Shown piece after piece: positions 49,304 through 58,823 of a DNA stretch of 64,000 bases. The translations under genes were made by a program, and so were the position numbers. Position 1 is the stretch's first letter; each line of letters opens with the position of its first letter. The notes beneath the pieces are model-generated. The model was given only the letters and a program-made list of their open reading frames with translations, was not told the origin of the DNA and ran no database searches. This DNA comes from Clostridia bacterium (GTDB taxonomy: Bacteria; Bacillota; Clostridia; Acetivibrionales; DSM-27016): NCBI GenBank assembly GCA_026414765.1, contig JAOAIJ010000010.1:53540-117539 (forward strand). The letters are read 5' to 3'.

Positions 49304-49317
49304 CGAACATTTGTTCG
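49304..49317. promoter_or_regulatory. LexA (DinR) operator, SOS box
   Basis: CGAACATTTGTTCG is an exact CGAAC-N4-GTTCG match to the Bacillus/clostridial LexA box, within a 16-bp near-palindrome (49303-49318). It lies 9 bp after the -10 of the promoter at 49327-49354 on the minus strand and 17 bp before the yaaA start, the usual position for repression. I found only this copy in the window. Confidence 0.8.
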
Positions 49318-49326
49318 TATTTTTAC

Positions 49327-49354
49327 ATTATATCATTTTTTTATCCTTTTACAA
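49327..49354 (-). promoter_or_regulatory. Promoter of yaaA-recF-remB-gyrB
   Basis: On the minus strand TTGTAA (49354-49349), a 16-bp spacer and TATAAT (49332-49327). It follows the dnaN terminator, so recF and gyrB probably have a transcript separate from dnaA-dnaN. Confidence 0.7.
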
Positions 49355-49378
49355 ATATTATTTATTATGCTAAATAAA

Positions 49379-49415
49379 AGGGACAGTAAACTGTCATGCA
49401 GTTTAATCTGTCCCT
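49379..49415 (-). terminator. Terminator of dnaN
   Basis: AGGGACAG pairs with CTGTCCCT, with an inner AAACTG/CAGTTT helix and a 5-nt loop; on the minus strand CTTTTATTT follows. Confidence 0.85.
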
Positions 49416-49431
49416 CACTTTCTTAAATACT

Positions 49432-50535
49432 TTAATCGTTTCTTGTCCTGACAGGAAGAATCATGTAGTTGAAATTATCCCCTTTTACCGGCCTTATAGT
49501 ACACGGCCCAATATTTGATGTAAAACATATATCTATAGTATCATCTTCTATTATTCTCAAAGCATCTATAAAATATCTGGGATTGAATCCTATATCAAGT
49601 TTATTACCTGTCATGTCCACTCTGATCTCTTCCCTTACAGCACCGACATCAGTATTTGATGAAATAATTATCTTATCATCGTTAATACTGAATTTTACCG
49701 GGTACTTCTTTTCTTCCATAGTAATTAATGAAGCCCTTTCTATACTTGAAAGCATATCCTTTGTGTTTACTTTTACCTTTGTTTCATGCTCCTGGGGGAT
49801 TATTCCCCTGTAGTTAAGATATTCTCCTTCCAGCAATCTGGATACAACCTTGCATTTTTTCATATCAAACATTATCTGATTGTTTGAATTATAAATAACC
49901 AGTTCATCATCAACAGGTTGGAGTATCTTTACTATCTCATTAAGCGTTTTTCCCGGAACAACAACGTTAAAACTTGCATTTTCATTGCTTATCTCTGTTT
50001 TCCTAAGAGCAAGCCTGAAACCATCTATTGAAACAAAAGTAATTTCATTACTTTTGCATTCTATTAGGGAACCTGTTAAAATAGGTCTGTTTTCATCAAT
50101 TCCTACAGCAAAAATAGTCTGCTTTATCATTTCTCTTATCATTTTCTGATTTACTTTAAAAGCATTTTCTTTCTTTATTTCAGGTATAGCAGGATACCCA
50201 TCAGCAGGTAAGCCTTTTACCTCAAAATGTGAATTTTCGCATTCAATTACTACCAGGTTATTTTCCTTTACCTCTATCAAAACTTCAGATTCGGGTAGTC
50301 TTCTTACTATATCTCCAAACATCTTTGAATTTAAGACAATTTTTCCCTGATTTTTTATGTCTGCATCAACAAAACACTCTATACCAATTTCAAGATCGTT
50401 TCCTGTTAGTTTAAAACTATCACCTGCGTCAAGTAAAATTCCCTCAAGTATGGGTAAAGTAGTTTTTGTTGATACTGCTTTCTGAACTATATTAATACCT
50501 TCTATTAAATCCTCTTTAGAGCATATTATTTTCAT
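49432..50535 (-). CDS. dnaN: DNA polymerase III beta subunit (sliding clamp)
   Basis: DnaN is the ring-shaped clamp. Three repeated domains of about 120 residues are visible, beginning MKIICSKEDLIEGINIVQKAV and TTLPILEGILLDA; a hydrophobic cleft region near the C-terminus ends MILPVRTRND. Two close start codons exist; the second (50535) has GGAGG 9 nt upstream, whereas the first (50541) is only 3 nt from it, so 50535 and 367 residues are preferred. It follows dnaA across a 348-bp gap and is followed by a terminator. Confidence 0.97.
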   Translation of the reverse strand: MKIICSKEDLIEGINIVQKAVSTKTTLPILEGILLDAGDSFKLTGNDLEIGIECFVDADIKNQGKIVLNSKMFGDIVRRLPESEVLIEVKENNLVVIECENSHFEVKGLPADGYPAIPEIKKENAFKVNQKMIREMIKQTIFAVGIDENRPILTGSLIECKSNEITFVSIDGFRLALRKTEISNENASFNVVVPGKTLNEIVKILQPVDDELVIYNSNNQIMFDMKKCKVVSRLLEGEYLNYRGIIPQEHETKVKVNTKDMLSSIERASLITMEEKKYPVKFSINDDKIIISSNTDVGAVREEIRVDMTGNKLDIGFNPRYFIDALRIIEDDTIDICFTSNIGPCTIRPVKGDNFNYMILPVRTRND

Positions 50536-50883
50536 TTTCATGCACCTCCTGCATATTTAACAATCACGCTAAGGTAAATTTGAATTAGGTTTTTTCGGCT
50601 TTTTGCTCGAACTTTTCTTTAATATAAATATAAATAAATTTTAGTAATAGTAGTAATAAGTACTGTTGATATTGTGAATAACCTGTACCAGTGTTTATGT
50701 TTGTTTAGTTTAGCCTGTTATTAATGTGTTGATTAAATATACTAATTAATTAACAGTTAAGTCACATGTTTTATTAAATTAAAGTTGTCCACACAAACTT
50801 GTCCCCATAACCACATGAACTGTTAATAACTTTAATTTTTATATAGCTAATTCTGCTATAATTAACCAATAACAAAGACTAGA
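50536..50883. other. dnaA-dnaN intergenic region with DnaA-box-like sites
   Basis: This AT-rich gap contains TGTTAATAA (50821-50829) and TGTGAATAA (50673-50681), reverse-oriented relatives of the boxes in the main oriC cluster. It may be the second lobe of a bipartite origin. The dnaN promoter must be here but I could not single it out. Confidence 0.45.
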
Positions 50884-52215
50884 TTATTTTCCCACTATGT
50901 TGCGTTTAAGTTCTTCTATTGCACGCCTGGTATCTGAGTTGTTGCTTATATCCTCAGTTATCTTGTCAAAGGCATGGATTACTGTTGTATGATCTCGTCC
51001 TCCAAACTCGTCACCTATCTTAGGAAGAGACATATCGGTAAGTTCTCTGCACAGATACATTGCAATCTGTCTTGGAAATGCAATTTCTCTGTTCCTCTTC
51101 TTTGACTTGAACTCTTCAGGCTTTATGTCATAGTATCTGGCTACTGCATTTTGTATAACAGTACTGTTAATAACTTTAGCTTTTGCCACTGTCAGAATAT
51201 CCTTTAAAGCTTCAGTTGCCAGTTCTACACTTACTTCATGTTCGGTAAGAGAAGAATATGCAATTACTCTATTAAGGGCTCCTTCAAGTTCACGTATATT
51301 TGAAGCTATCTTGTCAGCTATGAATACCATAACGTCATTAGGAACATCAAGATTTTCCAGTTGAGCCTTCTTTCTGAGTATAGCTATCCTGGTTTCAAGA
51401 TCAGGCGGTTGTATATCAGCTATAAGACCCCATTCAAACCTTGAGCGGAGCCTGTCCTCTAATGTAGTAATATCCTTTGGAGGCTTGTCACTTGAAAGAA
51501 TTATTTGCTTGTTTGCTTCATATAGCGCATTGAAAGTATGGAAAAATTCTTCCTGGGTTCTTTCCTTGCCGCCTATAAACTGGATATCATCTATTAGAAG
51601 AATATCAATATTTCTGTATTTTGACCTGAACTCCTCATTCCTGTCGTCTTTAATCGCGTTTATCAATTCATTTGTAAATTTTTCCGAAGATACATACAAT
51701 ACTTTTAAGGATGGATTCTGGCTTAATATATAATGTCCTATAGCATGCATAAGGTGGGTTTTACCCAAACCAACTCCTCCATATATAAACAGAGGGTTAT
51801 AAGCCTTTGCCGGTGATTCGGCTACTGCTACGGATGCTGCATGGGCTAAACGGTTACTGTTTCCTATTACAAAAGTATCAAAAGTATATTTGGGATTCAA
51901 TATTGATACAACCAGTTCATCATTCTGGTTATTATCCGATTGGTTATTATATTTGGTATCATCCTGTGATGGGACTACTATATTAACATTGTACTCTTTT
52001 GATGTAATCTGTTTGATTGCGTTTTTTATTAATGCCGTATACCTTGATTCTAAAATTCCCTTGTTGAATTCTGCGGGAACACCCAGATTTATGGAGTTTG
52101 CATTTAGTGATAATGGTTCTATGGTTTTAATCCAAGTATTAAAGCTTATTTCTGTAAGCTCGTTTTTCAATAAATCCATTGTCCTTTGCCATATATCTGA
52201 TAATTGGGTATTCAT
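50884..52215 (-). CDS. dnaA: Chromosomal replication initiator DnaA
   Basis: DnaA opens oriC. Domain I (about 1-80) starts [16 protein letters not shown]; a short Asn/Gln/Asp-rich linker is domain II; the AAA+ domain III has [21 protein letters not shown], Walker [16 protein letters not shown] and sensor motifs; domain IV has the DNA-binding signature [11 protein letters not shown]. Length is 443 residues. GGAGG precedes the ATG. The upstream gap holds seven DnaA-box-like sites and a candidate promoter overlapping one of them. Confidence 0.99.
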   Translation of the reverse strand: MNTQLSDIWQRTMDLLKNELTEISFNTWIKTIEPLSLNANSINLGVPAEFNKGILESRYTALIKNAIKQITSKEYNVNIVVPSQDDTKYNNQSDNNQNDELVVSILNPKYTFDTFVIGNSNRLAHAASVAVAESPAKAYNPLFIYGGVGLGKTHLMHAIGHYILSQNPSLKVLYVSSEKFTNELINAIKDDRNEEFRSKYRNIDILLIDDIQFIGGKERTQEEFFHTFNALYEANKQIILSSDKPPKDITTLEDRLRSRFEWGLIADIQPPDLETRIAILRKKAQLENLDVPNDVMVFIADKIASNIRELEGALNRVIAYSSLTEHEVSVELATEALKDILTVAKAKVINSTVIQNAVARYYDIKPEEFKSKKRNREIAFPRQIAMYLCRELTDMSLPKIGDEFGGRDHTTVIHAFDKITEDISNNSDTRRAIEELKRNIVGK

Positions 52216-52335
52216 ACTATTTCCTCCAAAAGAGTATTGTTATATATAATTATTAACGCATTTACGTATAATTAAGCCCTTATGCAGGGCTTTTAAAGAC
52301 TGATGATATTAAATTTATGATTTTGTGATAAAAAG

Positions 52336-52537
52336 TTATTAACAAAAGTTATTAACAACTTTTGTATAGTTTATTAACAAATTGTGTATAAATTCTGTAG
52401 TTATTAACACATAATATACAAAAAAACGATAAGTTATCAACAAGCATTAATAATATATCAGACTTTTGTTGATTATTCAATATAATTATAGAAAAGATAT
52501 CCACAAAAAATATGAAATATTTTTATGTTTATCCACA
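52336..52537. other. oriC: cluster of seven DnaA-box-like 9-mers
   Basis: In one orientation (plus) lie TTATTAACA at 52336, 52349, 52371 and 52401; TTATCAACA at 52434; ATATCCACA at 52497; and consensus TTATCCACA at 52529. The segment is between divergent dnaA and rpmH and is AT-rich, with further AT-rich DNA up to about 52620 as a possible unwinding element. The gene context (dnaA, dnaN, rpmH, gyrB, parS) supports an origin. Confidence 0.8.
52413..52440 (-). promoter_or_regulatory. Candidate dnaA promoter overlapping a DnaA box
   Basis: On the minus strand TTGATA (52440-52435), a 16-bp spacer and TATATT (52418-52413). The -35 lies inside the DnaA-box-like site at 52434-52442, which would allow autorepression. 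Confidence 0.45.
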
Positions 52538-52547
52538 AAAGACTTTC

Positions 52548-52577
52548 TTGACATGTATTGTTATTTTAATATATAAT
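52548..52577 (+). promoter_or_regulatory. Promoter of rpmH
   Basis: TTGACA (52548-52553), an 18-bp spacer and TATAAT (52572-52577), beginning 11 bp after the consensus DnaA box at 52529-52537. Confidence 0.75.
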
Positions 52578-52738
52578 TAGCTCGGTGTCTTTAAAAATAA
52601 TATTGAATATGCGGTTATTTTGTTAAGATATTCGTATTGAGTACCGAATCAAAACTTTGTTAGCACTATGAAGTTTTGATAATAACGGTATAAACTATAA
52701 AGTTGTATTTGTTGGAAAGGGAACGGGGGTGTATATTA

Positions 52739-52873
52739 ATGTTAAGAACGTACCAACCTAAAAATAGACAAAGAAAAAAAGAACACGGTTTTAGGAAAAG
52801 AATGAAAACTGCTAATGGTAAGAAAGTATTAGCAAGACGCAGATTGAAAGGTAGAAAAGTGCTTTCAGCGTAA
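52739..52873 (+). CDS. rpmH: 50S ribosomal protein L34
   Basis: This 44-residue, highly basic protein has the universal L34 pattern: [18 protein letters not shown] followed by a [20 protein letters not shown] core and a VLSA end. GGGGGTG precedes the ATG. It is the first rightward gene from oriC, followed by a hairpin terminator, then rnpA, yidD, yidC and jag in the conserved order. The reverse-strand open frame over it is a shadow. Confidence 0.98.
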   Translation: MLRTYQPKNRQRKKEHGFRKRMKTANGKKVLARRRLKGRKVLSA

Positions 52874-52896
52874 GACCGCACAAGTGTGGTCTTTTT
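52872..52896 (+). terminator. Intrinsic terminator directly after rpmH
   Basis: AAGACCGC pairs with GTGGTCTT (one G-U) around a 6-nt loop, then T5. It overlaps the rpmH stop codon and may lower expression of rnpA relative to rpmH. Confidence 0.75.
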
Positions 52897-53037
52897 CTTT
52901 AATATAAAGGAAGTTATGTGTACCAAATATAACCTCTCATAAATATTAAAAACGCGCTTTAAGCTGTGATATCCCTATGGAGCTTTTTTACAATGACTCT
53001 TTTCCGAATAATTATGACCGGAGGGATAGCTCCATAT

Positions 53038-53388
53038 ATGATTAAAACTGTTCCAATAAAAAAGAATTATGAATTTCTCAGAATTTATAAAAAAGGAAAG
53101 TTTTATGTTGGAAAATTTATAATTCTATATGTATTAGCAAATAATTTTAGTATGAATAGATTAGGTATTACGGCCAGCAAAAAAGTTGGAAAAAGTGTAA
53201 TAAGAAACAGATTGAGAAGATTGATAAAAGAAAACTACAGAATGTATGAAAGTACTATTAAAGAAGGATATGATTACGTTTTTGTAGCAAGAAACACAGA
53301 TGTAATACCTGTTTTCAGCGATATTAAAAGAGAAATGAAATTTCTTCTAAAGAAGTTGGATGTATTTATTCAGGAGAAAAAGGATTAA
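53038..53388 (+). CDS. rnpA: Ribonuclease P protein component
   Basis: RnpA binds RNase P RNA to mature tRNA 5' ends. It starts [20 protein letters not shown], has the conserved RNR motif [14 protein letters not shown] and the basic helix, and ends with a long C-terminal helix. The frame runs upstream to 52966, but homologous proteins begin at this ATG (117 residues); GGAGGG is 12 nt upstream and could pair with the downstream CTCC as a small hairpin. Its stop overlaps the yidD start (TAATG). Confidence 0.92.
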   Translation: MIKTVPIKKNYEFLRIYKKGKFYVGKFIILYVLANNFSMNRLGITASKKVGKSVIRNRLRRLIKENYRMYESTIKEGYDYVFVARNTDVIPVFSDIKREMKFLLKKLDVFIQEKKD

Positions 53389-53609
53389 TGAATATATTTA
53401 AAATAATACTTGTTTTTTTAATTAGAATATATCAGCTAGTTCTATCTCCACTAAAAACAAGACCAAGCTGCAGGTTCTATCCTACATGCTCACAGTATGC
53501 TATTGATGCTGTAAAAAAGTATGGTGCATTAAGAGGTAGTTTTATGGCGGCAAAGAGGCTGCTCAGATGCAATCCTTTTAATCACGGAGGGTATGATCCT
53601 GTAAAATAG
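53388..53609 (+). CDS. yidD: Membrane protein insertion efficiency factor YidD
   Basis: This 73-residue, membrane-associated protein has the invariant [19 protein letters not shown] and [15 protein letters not shown] motifs and an amphipathic N-terminal helix. It aids YidC-dependent insertion. It overlaps rnpA by 1 bp and is followed after 51 bp by yidC. Confidence 0.97.
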   Translation: MNIFKIILVFLIRIYQLVLSPLKTRPSCRFYPTCSQYAIDAVKKYGALRGSFMAAKRLLRCNPFNHGGYDPVK

Positions 53610-53660
53610 GGTCCTTAAAGTAAGGTGTTTCTTGTTTATAAGTAAAGGAGTATTGACATA

Positions 53661-54530
53661 ATGCTTAATTTTATTGCAAATCCGTTAGGACAATTTATGT
53701 ATTTCATATATAATAGCATGGCTTTTCATAACTACGGTTTAGCCATAATTATATTCACTATTTTTATCAGATTGCTTATTTTACCGCTAACTATAAAGCA
53801 ATATCGTTCGACAGCAAGGATGCAGCAGTTACAGCCACAGATACAGGAAATTCAAAAACGCTATAAAAACGATAAAGAAAAACTTCAGATGGAAATGATG
53901 AAGTTTTATCAGGAAAATAAGGTTAATCCTGCAGGAAGCTGTCTGCCACTCCTTATTCAGATGCCCATACTTTTTTCATTATGGTATGTAATAACAAAAC
54001 CGTTTACTCACATGCTTAATGTGACTGACCAGCAGGTTGAAGCTCTCAGGACTGCTTTTAATATTTCTAAGACTGCAGGGTATCCTCAGATTGATATTAT
54101 CAAACAGTTTTCATTAGATAAGGTAGGTAATATAATCAGCCCTGATATTGCTCAGAAAATAGCAGATTTGAAAGAAGGTATGCATTTCATCGGATTAAAT
54201 CTCGGTAGTGTGCCTACATGGAGACTAAATCTTGAAACACTGAGTTGGGAAGCTATAGGATTATTGTTATTACCTATATTCGCTACTGTAACTACATTTT
54301 TATCAGTTAGGATTTCGATGCCAAAAGCAAACCAGAGTAACCAGAATGCACAAATGGCAGGAATTTCTAATACCATGATGTATGTTGCACCATTAATGAC
54401 CCTTATATTTTCATTCCAATTTCCGGCAGGTTTAAGCTTGTATTGGTCTGTAGGTTATGTGATTCAGATAATACAGCAGTTATATATTAATAAACACGTC
54501 CTGGATAAAAAGGAGGCTGTGGTGAAATAA
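53661..54530 (+). CDS. yidC: Membrane protein insertase YidC (SpoIIIJ/OxaA family)
   Basis: YidC inserts and folds membrane proteins; the SpoIIIJ form is needed for sporulation. The 289-residue protein has five membrane segments: near 10-30, after IIIFTIFIRLLILPLTIKQYRS (conserved cytoplasmic Arg), SCLPLLIQMPILFSLWYV, a later LLLLPIFATVTTFLSVRI and MTLIFSFQFPAGLSLYWSVGYV. There is no periplasmic P1 domain, as usual in Gram-positives, and no lipobox. jag begins with the base after its stop. Confidence 0.95.
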   Translation: MLNFIANPLGQFMYFIYNSMAFHNYGLAIIIFTIFIRLLILPLTIKQYRSTARMQQLQPQIQEIQKRYKNDKEKLQMEMMKFYQENKVNPAGSCLPLLIQMPILFSLWYVITKPFTHMLNVTDQQVEALRTAFNISKTAGYPQIDIIKQFSLDKVGNIISPDIAQKIADLKEGMHFIGLNLGSVPTWRLNLETLSWEAIGLLLLPIFATVTTFLSVRISMPKANQSNQNAQMAGISNTMMYVAPLMTLIFSFQFPAGLSLYWSVGYVIQIIQQLYINKHVLDKKEAVVK

Positions 54531-55151
54531 ATGGCTTATAGTATTGAAAAAACGGCAAAGTCTGTTAGAGAAGCAATTTCTCTTGCATTGGAAGAACTAA
54601 AAACTACGGAAGACAATGTTAACATAGAAGTTCTTGATGAGGGAAACAAAGGTATCTTTGGACTCATAGGAAATAAAATGGCCAAGATAAAGGTCACCGT
54701 CAAGGAGTCTTCCGCAGATAAAGCAAAAGCATTTCTGCTTTCTGTGTTTGAAAAAATGAATGTAAATGCTGATGTAGACGTACAGGAAAGTGATGAGTCC
54801 ATACTCCTTAAAGTTAGCGGAAAAGATATAGGAATTGTCATAGGTAGAAGAGGGGAAACATTAGATTCTCTTCAATATCTTACAAGTCTGGTAGTTAATA
54901 AGGGGCATGAAGATTACAAAAGAGTAGTAATAGATATAGAAAACTACAGGCAAAAACGTGAGGAAACATTGATAAAGCTTGCAAACAGGCTTGCAGAGAG
55001 AGTAATGAAATATAAAAAAAATGTTACTCTTGAGCCGATGAATCCTTATGAAAGAAGAATAATTCACTCAACGTTGCAAAATAATAGATATGTTGAAACC
55101 TATAGTGTAGGAGATGAACCAAACAGGAAGGTAGTAATAACCTTAAAATAG
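54531..55151 (+). CDS. jag: Jag / KhpB RNA-binding protein (Jag_N, KH, R3H)
   Basis: The 206-residue protein has the Jag_N domain (SIEKTAKSVREAISLALEELKTTEDNVNIEV), a KH domain (KDIGIVIGRRGETLDSLQYL, the GxxG loop) and a C-terminal R3H domain (LEPMNPYERRIIHSTLQ). KhpB/Jag binds RNA and affects cell division and elongation in Gram-positives. It follows yidC with no gap. Its GGAGG lies inside the yidC end. Confidence 0.95.
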   Translation: MAYSIEKTAKSVREAISLALEELKTTEDNVNIEVLDEGNKGIFGLIGNKMAKIKVTVKESSADKAKAFLLSVFEKMNVNADVDVQESDESILLKVSGKDIGIVIGRRGETLDSLQYLTSLVVNKGHEDYKRVVIDIENYRQKREETLIKLANRLAERVMKYKKNVTLEPMNPYERRIIHSTLQNNRYVETYSVGDEPNRKVVITLK

Positions 55152-55359
55152 AAATGGGCTAAGGTTATTAACTGTAGGTTATAGAAAAATTAATAATAAG
55201 AAATGATTAATGGTTCAGGAGGAAGGTTTCTTGAGCCATTTTTTATAGTTCAGGAAGTTTGTTTTTTGAGCAAGTTTGTAGCTCCTAAAACGCTTGACTG
55301 TAAAGTCTATTTCTATTACCTGCTTTAGATATCCTATTGCCTTAAGTCAGGAGATTTAT

Positions 55360-56739
55360 ATGTACATTGATGATACAATAGCTGCAATTTCAACTGCACA
55401 GGGAACCGGCGGGATCGGCATCATAAGAATAAGCGGCAGCAGAGCCTTTGATATAGCTTCAAAACTATTTAAAGGGAAAAATTCTTTTGATAAAATTAAA
55501 TCCCATACTATAAGCTATGGAAAATTAATAGATCCCAAAACTGGTGATACTGTTGATGAAGTATTGATTTCTAAAATGAAAGGGCCAAATACTTTTACAA
55601 GAGAAGATGTAGTGGAAATAAACTGTCATGGGGGCATGGTGGTTATAAAAAAAATACTTGAGCTTGTTATAAAACAAGGATCAAGGATAGCTGAACCTGG
55701 GGAATTTACCAAAAGGGCTTTTCTGAATGGAAGGATTGATTTATCTCAGGCGGAAGCCGTAATAGATATCATAAACTCTAAGACGGATGAAAGCTCAAGG
55801 GCTGCAGTGGATCAATTGGAGGGGAAACTGTCGAGGAAACTCAGGGAAGTAAGATCAAAACTCATTGAGCTTATTGCACATATAGAAGTGACTGTCGATT
55901 ATCCTGAACATGATATCGAAGAAATAACGGGGCAAAAAGTGTATAATAATGCATTGGAGATAAAAAACAAGCTTCAGGATATAGTCAAAGGGTTTGAAAA
56001 AGGCAGGATTATTAGGGAGGGCATTAATATTGTCATAGTCGGAAGACCCAATGTAGGTAAGTCTTCTCTCCTAAATGAACTTTCAGGAAAAAATAAAGCA
56101 ATTGTTACTGACATACCGGGGACCACCCGCGACATAATTGAAGAGTATATAAATATAAACGGGATACCTGTAAGGATAACAGATACGGCAGGTATAAGGG
56201 AAACAGAGGATATTGTTGAAAGAATAGGTGTTGAGAGAGCTCAAAAAGCTATAGATGCAGCAGATCTGATTATAATTGTCATAGATACAAGCATGGGTAT
56301 GGATGATGAAGATTTAAAAATACTTGAAAAAGCCGGGAATAAAAAGTTGATAGTTTTGCTAAACAAGATTGATCTTGTGGATGATTTTGTAATAAATGAA
56401 ATTGAAAGCAGGTTTGCAGGAAGAAAGGTATTGAAATCATCGGTAAAAAATGATATAGGTATAGACAAACTTGAGGATGAAATTAGCGGAATGTTCTTTA
56501 CAGGCGAAATAAATGCAAATAATGAAATACTTGTAACTAATATCAGGCATAAAGATCTTATCGATAAAGCTATCAGCAGTACATGTGAAGCTTGTAGTGC
56601 TTATGAAGCAGGAATGCCGCTGGATTGTATAACAATAGATATAAAAAATGCAGCCGAATATCTGGGGCAGGTTACCGGTGAATCAATAAGTGAAGATGTA
56701 ATGCATGAAATATTCAAAAGATTTTGTATCGGAAAGTAA
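55360..56739 (+). CDS. mnmE: tRNA-modification GTPase MnmE
   Basis: MnmE with MnmG installs cmnm5 at U34 of certain tRNAs. The N-terminal THF-binding domain starts MYIDDTIAAISTAQGTGGIG; the G domain has GRPNVGKSSLLNEL, DIPGTTRD (G2), DTAG and NKID; the protein ends with the conserved C-I-G-K, whose Cys is required for activity. The frame extends to 55294, but CAGGAG precedes the ATG at 55360 (459 residues). mnmG follows by 71 bp. Confidence 0.97.
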   Translation: MYIDDTIAAISTAQGTGGIGIIRISGSRAFDIASKLFKGKNSFDKIKSHTISYGKLIDPKTGDTVDEVLISKMKGPNTFTREDVVEINCHGGMVVIKKILELVIKQGSRIAEPGEFTKRAFLNGRIDLSQAEAVIDIINSKTDESSRAAVDQLEGKLSRKLREVRSKLIELIAHIEVTVDYPEHDIEEITGQKVYNNALEIKNKLQDIVKGFEKGRIIREGINIVIVGRPNVGKSSLLNELSGKNKAIVTDIPGTTRDIIEEYININGIPVRITDTAGIRETEDIVERIGVERAQKAIDAADLIIIVIDTSMGMDDEDLKILEKAGNKKLIVLLNKIDLVDDFVINEIESRFAGRKVLKSSVKNDIGIDKLEDEISGMFFTGEINANNEILVTNIRHKDLIDKAISSTCEACSAYEAGMPLDCITIDIKNAAEYLGQVTGESISEDVMHEIFKRFCIGK

Positions 56740-56810
56740 AACGGTACAAGGTTTTTTGCAGGCAGTGGACAGTCGCCTTTAGCCTGTGATGACGATGGGG
56801 AGGAGCAATA

Positions 56811-58688
56811 ATGGATTATTTTGCTGGTGAATACGATATAGTAGTAGTTGGCGGAGGACATGCCGGCTGTGAAGCCGCTCTTGCTGCAGCAAGGCTTGGC
56901 TGCAAGACAGCAATGTTTGCAATAAATCTGGACAGTGTAGCAAATATGCCCTGTAATCCCAGTATAGGGGGAACTGCAAAAGGGCATTTGGTGAGAGAGA
57001 TAGATGCTCTTGGTGGAGAAATGGGAAAAAACACTGACAGGACTTTTATTCAATCCAAAATACTTAATTCAGCCAAAGGCCCTGCTGTTTTTTCTCTTCG
57101 TGCTCAAGCTGATAGGAGAAAATATCAGATGGAAATGAAGCACGTAGTAGAAAAGCAGGAAAATCTTGATATAAAGCAATCAGAAATAGTAGATATGCTG
57201 ATCAGGGATGGAAGAGTCGAAAGTGTAAAGACTCACACTGGAGCGGTATACAAATGCAGGGCTATAATATTGGCTACGGGCACCTTTTTAAAGGGAAGGA
57301 TAATAATCGGGGATGTAAGCTATAGTGGGGGACCGGATGGATTGTTCCCTGCAAACAAGCTTTCAGACAGTCTTGTTGAAAACGGTATAGAGCTATATAG
57401 GTTTAAAACTGGAACACCTGCAAGGTTGAACAGAAGAAGTATTGATTTTTCAAAGATGGAAGAACAGCCTGGGGATGAGAGGGTAGTTCCTTTCTCGTTT
57501 GAAACTGAGGAAATAGACAGGGAGCAGGTATCATGCTGGCTTACCTATACTACGGAGGAAACTCATAGAATTATAAAAGAGAATTTACATAGATCTCCCC
57601 TATATTGTGGTGATATTAAAGGGGTAGGGCCGAGGTATTGTCCTTCCATAGAGGATAAAGTAGTAAGATTTGCCGATAAGGACAGGCATCAGGTATTCCT
57701 TGAGCCTATGGGGCTTGGGACTGAAGAAATGTACTTGCAGGGCATGTCCAGCAGTTTACCGGAAGATGTGCAGATCGCAATGATGAAAACAATTCCTGGG
57801 CTGGAAAATGTATCTGTAATGAGGAGTGCGTACGCAATAGAGTATGACTGCATTGACGCTACTCAGCTCGAACTGTCACTTGAATTCAAAAATATAGATG
57901 GATTATTTGCTGCAGGGCAGATAAACGGAAGCTCGGGGTATGAGGAAGCGGCAGCACAGGGGCTGATTGCCGGTATTAATGCTGCAATGAAGATTAAGGG
58001 CAGGGAGCCTTTGATACTTGATAGATCGGAAGCCTATATAGGAGTTTTAATAGATGATCTCATAACAAAAGGAACAAAGGAGCCTTATAGAATGATGACT
58101 TCAAGATCTGAATACAGACTGTTGTTGAGACAGGATAATGCAGATCTGAGACTTACCCCCAGAGGCTATGAAACAGGGTTGATAACTGAAGAAAGATATA
58201 ATAAATTTGTGGATAAAAGGGATAAAATATATTCTGAAATTGAAAGGCTGGAAAAGACAGTTGTTCCACCGAGTGAGAAGGTTAATAAATTTCTTGAAAG
58301 CAAAAACAGTTCAACTATAAAAAGTGGTGTAAAGCTGGTAGAACTTCTGAGACGGCCGGAAATTAATTATGATGACCTAGCAGAGATAGATGAGGAACGG
58401 CCGGAATTAAGTTATTCGATAAGAGAACAGGTGGCAATTTCCGTTAAGTACGAAGGCTATATAAAAAGACAGATGATGCAGGTTGGACAGTTCAAAAAGC
58501 TGGAAACAAAAAAACTCCCTAAAAATATAGATTATAATGATATACAGGGTTTAAGGATTGAGGCAAGGCAGAAGCTTAATCAGATAAAGCCTGATTCAGT
58601 AGGGCAGGCATCTAGGATCTCCGGAGTATCTCCTGCAGATATATCTGTACTTTTGGTATATCTGGAACAGGCACGTAGAGGAAAATAA
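56811..58688 (+). CDS. mnmG: tRNA uridine 5-carboxymethylaminomethyl modification enzyme MnmG (GidA)
   Basis: This FAD enzyme works with MnmE. The FAD fingerprint is [20 protein letters not shown] at residues about 11-30, [22 protein letters not shown] follows, and a second Gly-rich region lies at [22 protein letters not shown]. The C-terminal helical domain (PEINYDDL..., [13 protein letters not shown]) binds MnmE. Length is 625 residues. GGGGAGGAG precedes the ATG. It is followed by rsmG. Confidence 0.98.
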   Translation: MDYFAGEYDIVVVGGGHAGCEAALAAARLGCKTAMFAINLDSVANMPCNPSIGGTAKGHLVREIDALGGEMGKNTDRTFIQSKILNSAKGPAVFSLRAQADRRKYQMEMKHVVEKQENLDIKQSEIVDMLIRDGRVESVKTHTGAVYKCRAIILATGTFLKGRIIIGDVSYSGGPDGLFPANKLSDSLVENGIELYRFKTGTPARLNRRSIDFSKMEEQPGDERVVPFSFETEEIDREQVSCWLTYTTEETHRIIKENLHRSPLYCGDIKGVGPRYCPSIEDKVVRFADKDRHQVFLEPMGLGTEEMYLQGMSSSLPEDVQIAMMKTIPGLENVSVMRSAYAIEYDCIDATQLELSLEFKNIDGLFAAGQINGSSGYEEAAAQGLIAGINAAMKIKGREPLILDRSEAYIGVLIDDLITKGTKEPYRMMTSRSEYRLLLRQDNADLRLTPRGYETGLITEERYNKFVDKRDKIYSEIERLEKTVVPPSEKVNKFLESKNSSTIKSGVKLVELLRRPEINYDDLAEIDEERPELSYSIREQVAISVKYEGYIKRQMMQVGQFKKLETKKLPKNIDYNDIQGLRIEARQKLNQIKPDSVGQASRISGVSPADISVLLVYLEQARRGK

Positions 58689-58823
58689 CTTACCCCTGCA
58701 TCCCTATCTTACAAAATGAGGGAAAAAGGCCGAGTTTGGGATAATCTGTATCTAAAAAGAAAAGTAAAAGGATAGAGTAATAATAACTATATTCAATAAA
58801 ATTTTCAGGGATAGGAGTGAGTT

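Noticed and set aside
52666..52926. Minus-strand open frame opposite rpmH
   Set aside because: It is the antisense shadow of ribosomal protein L34.
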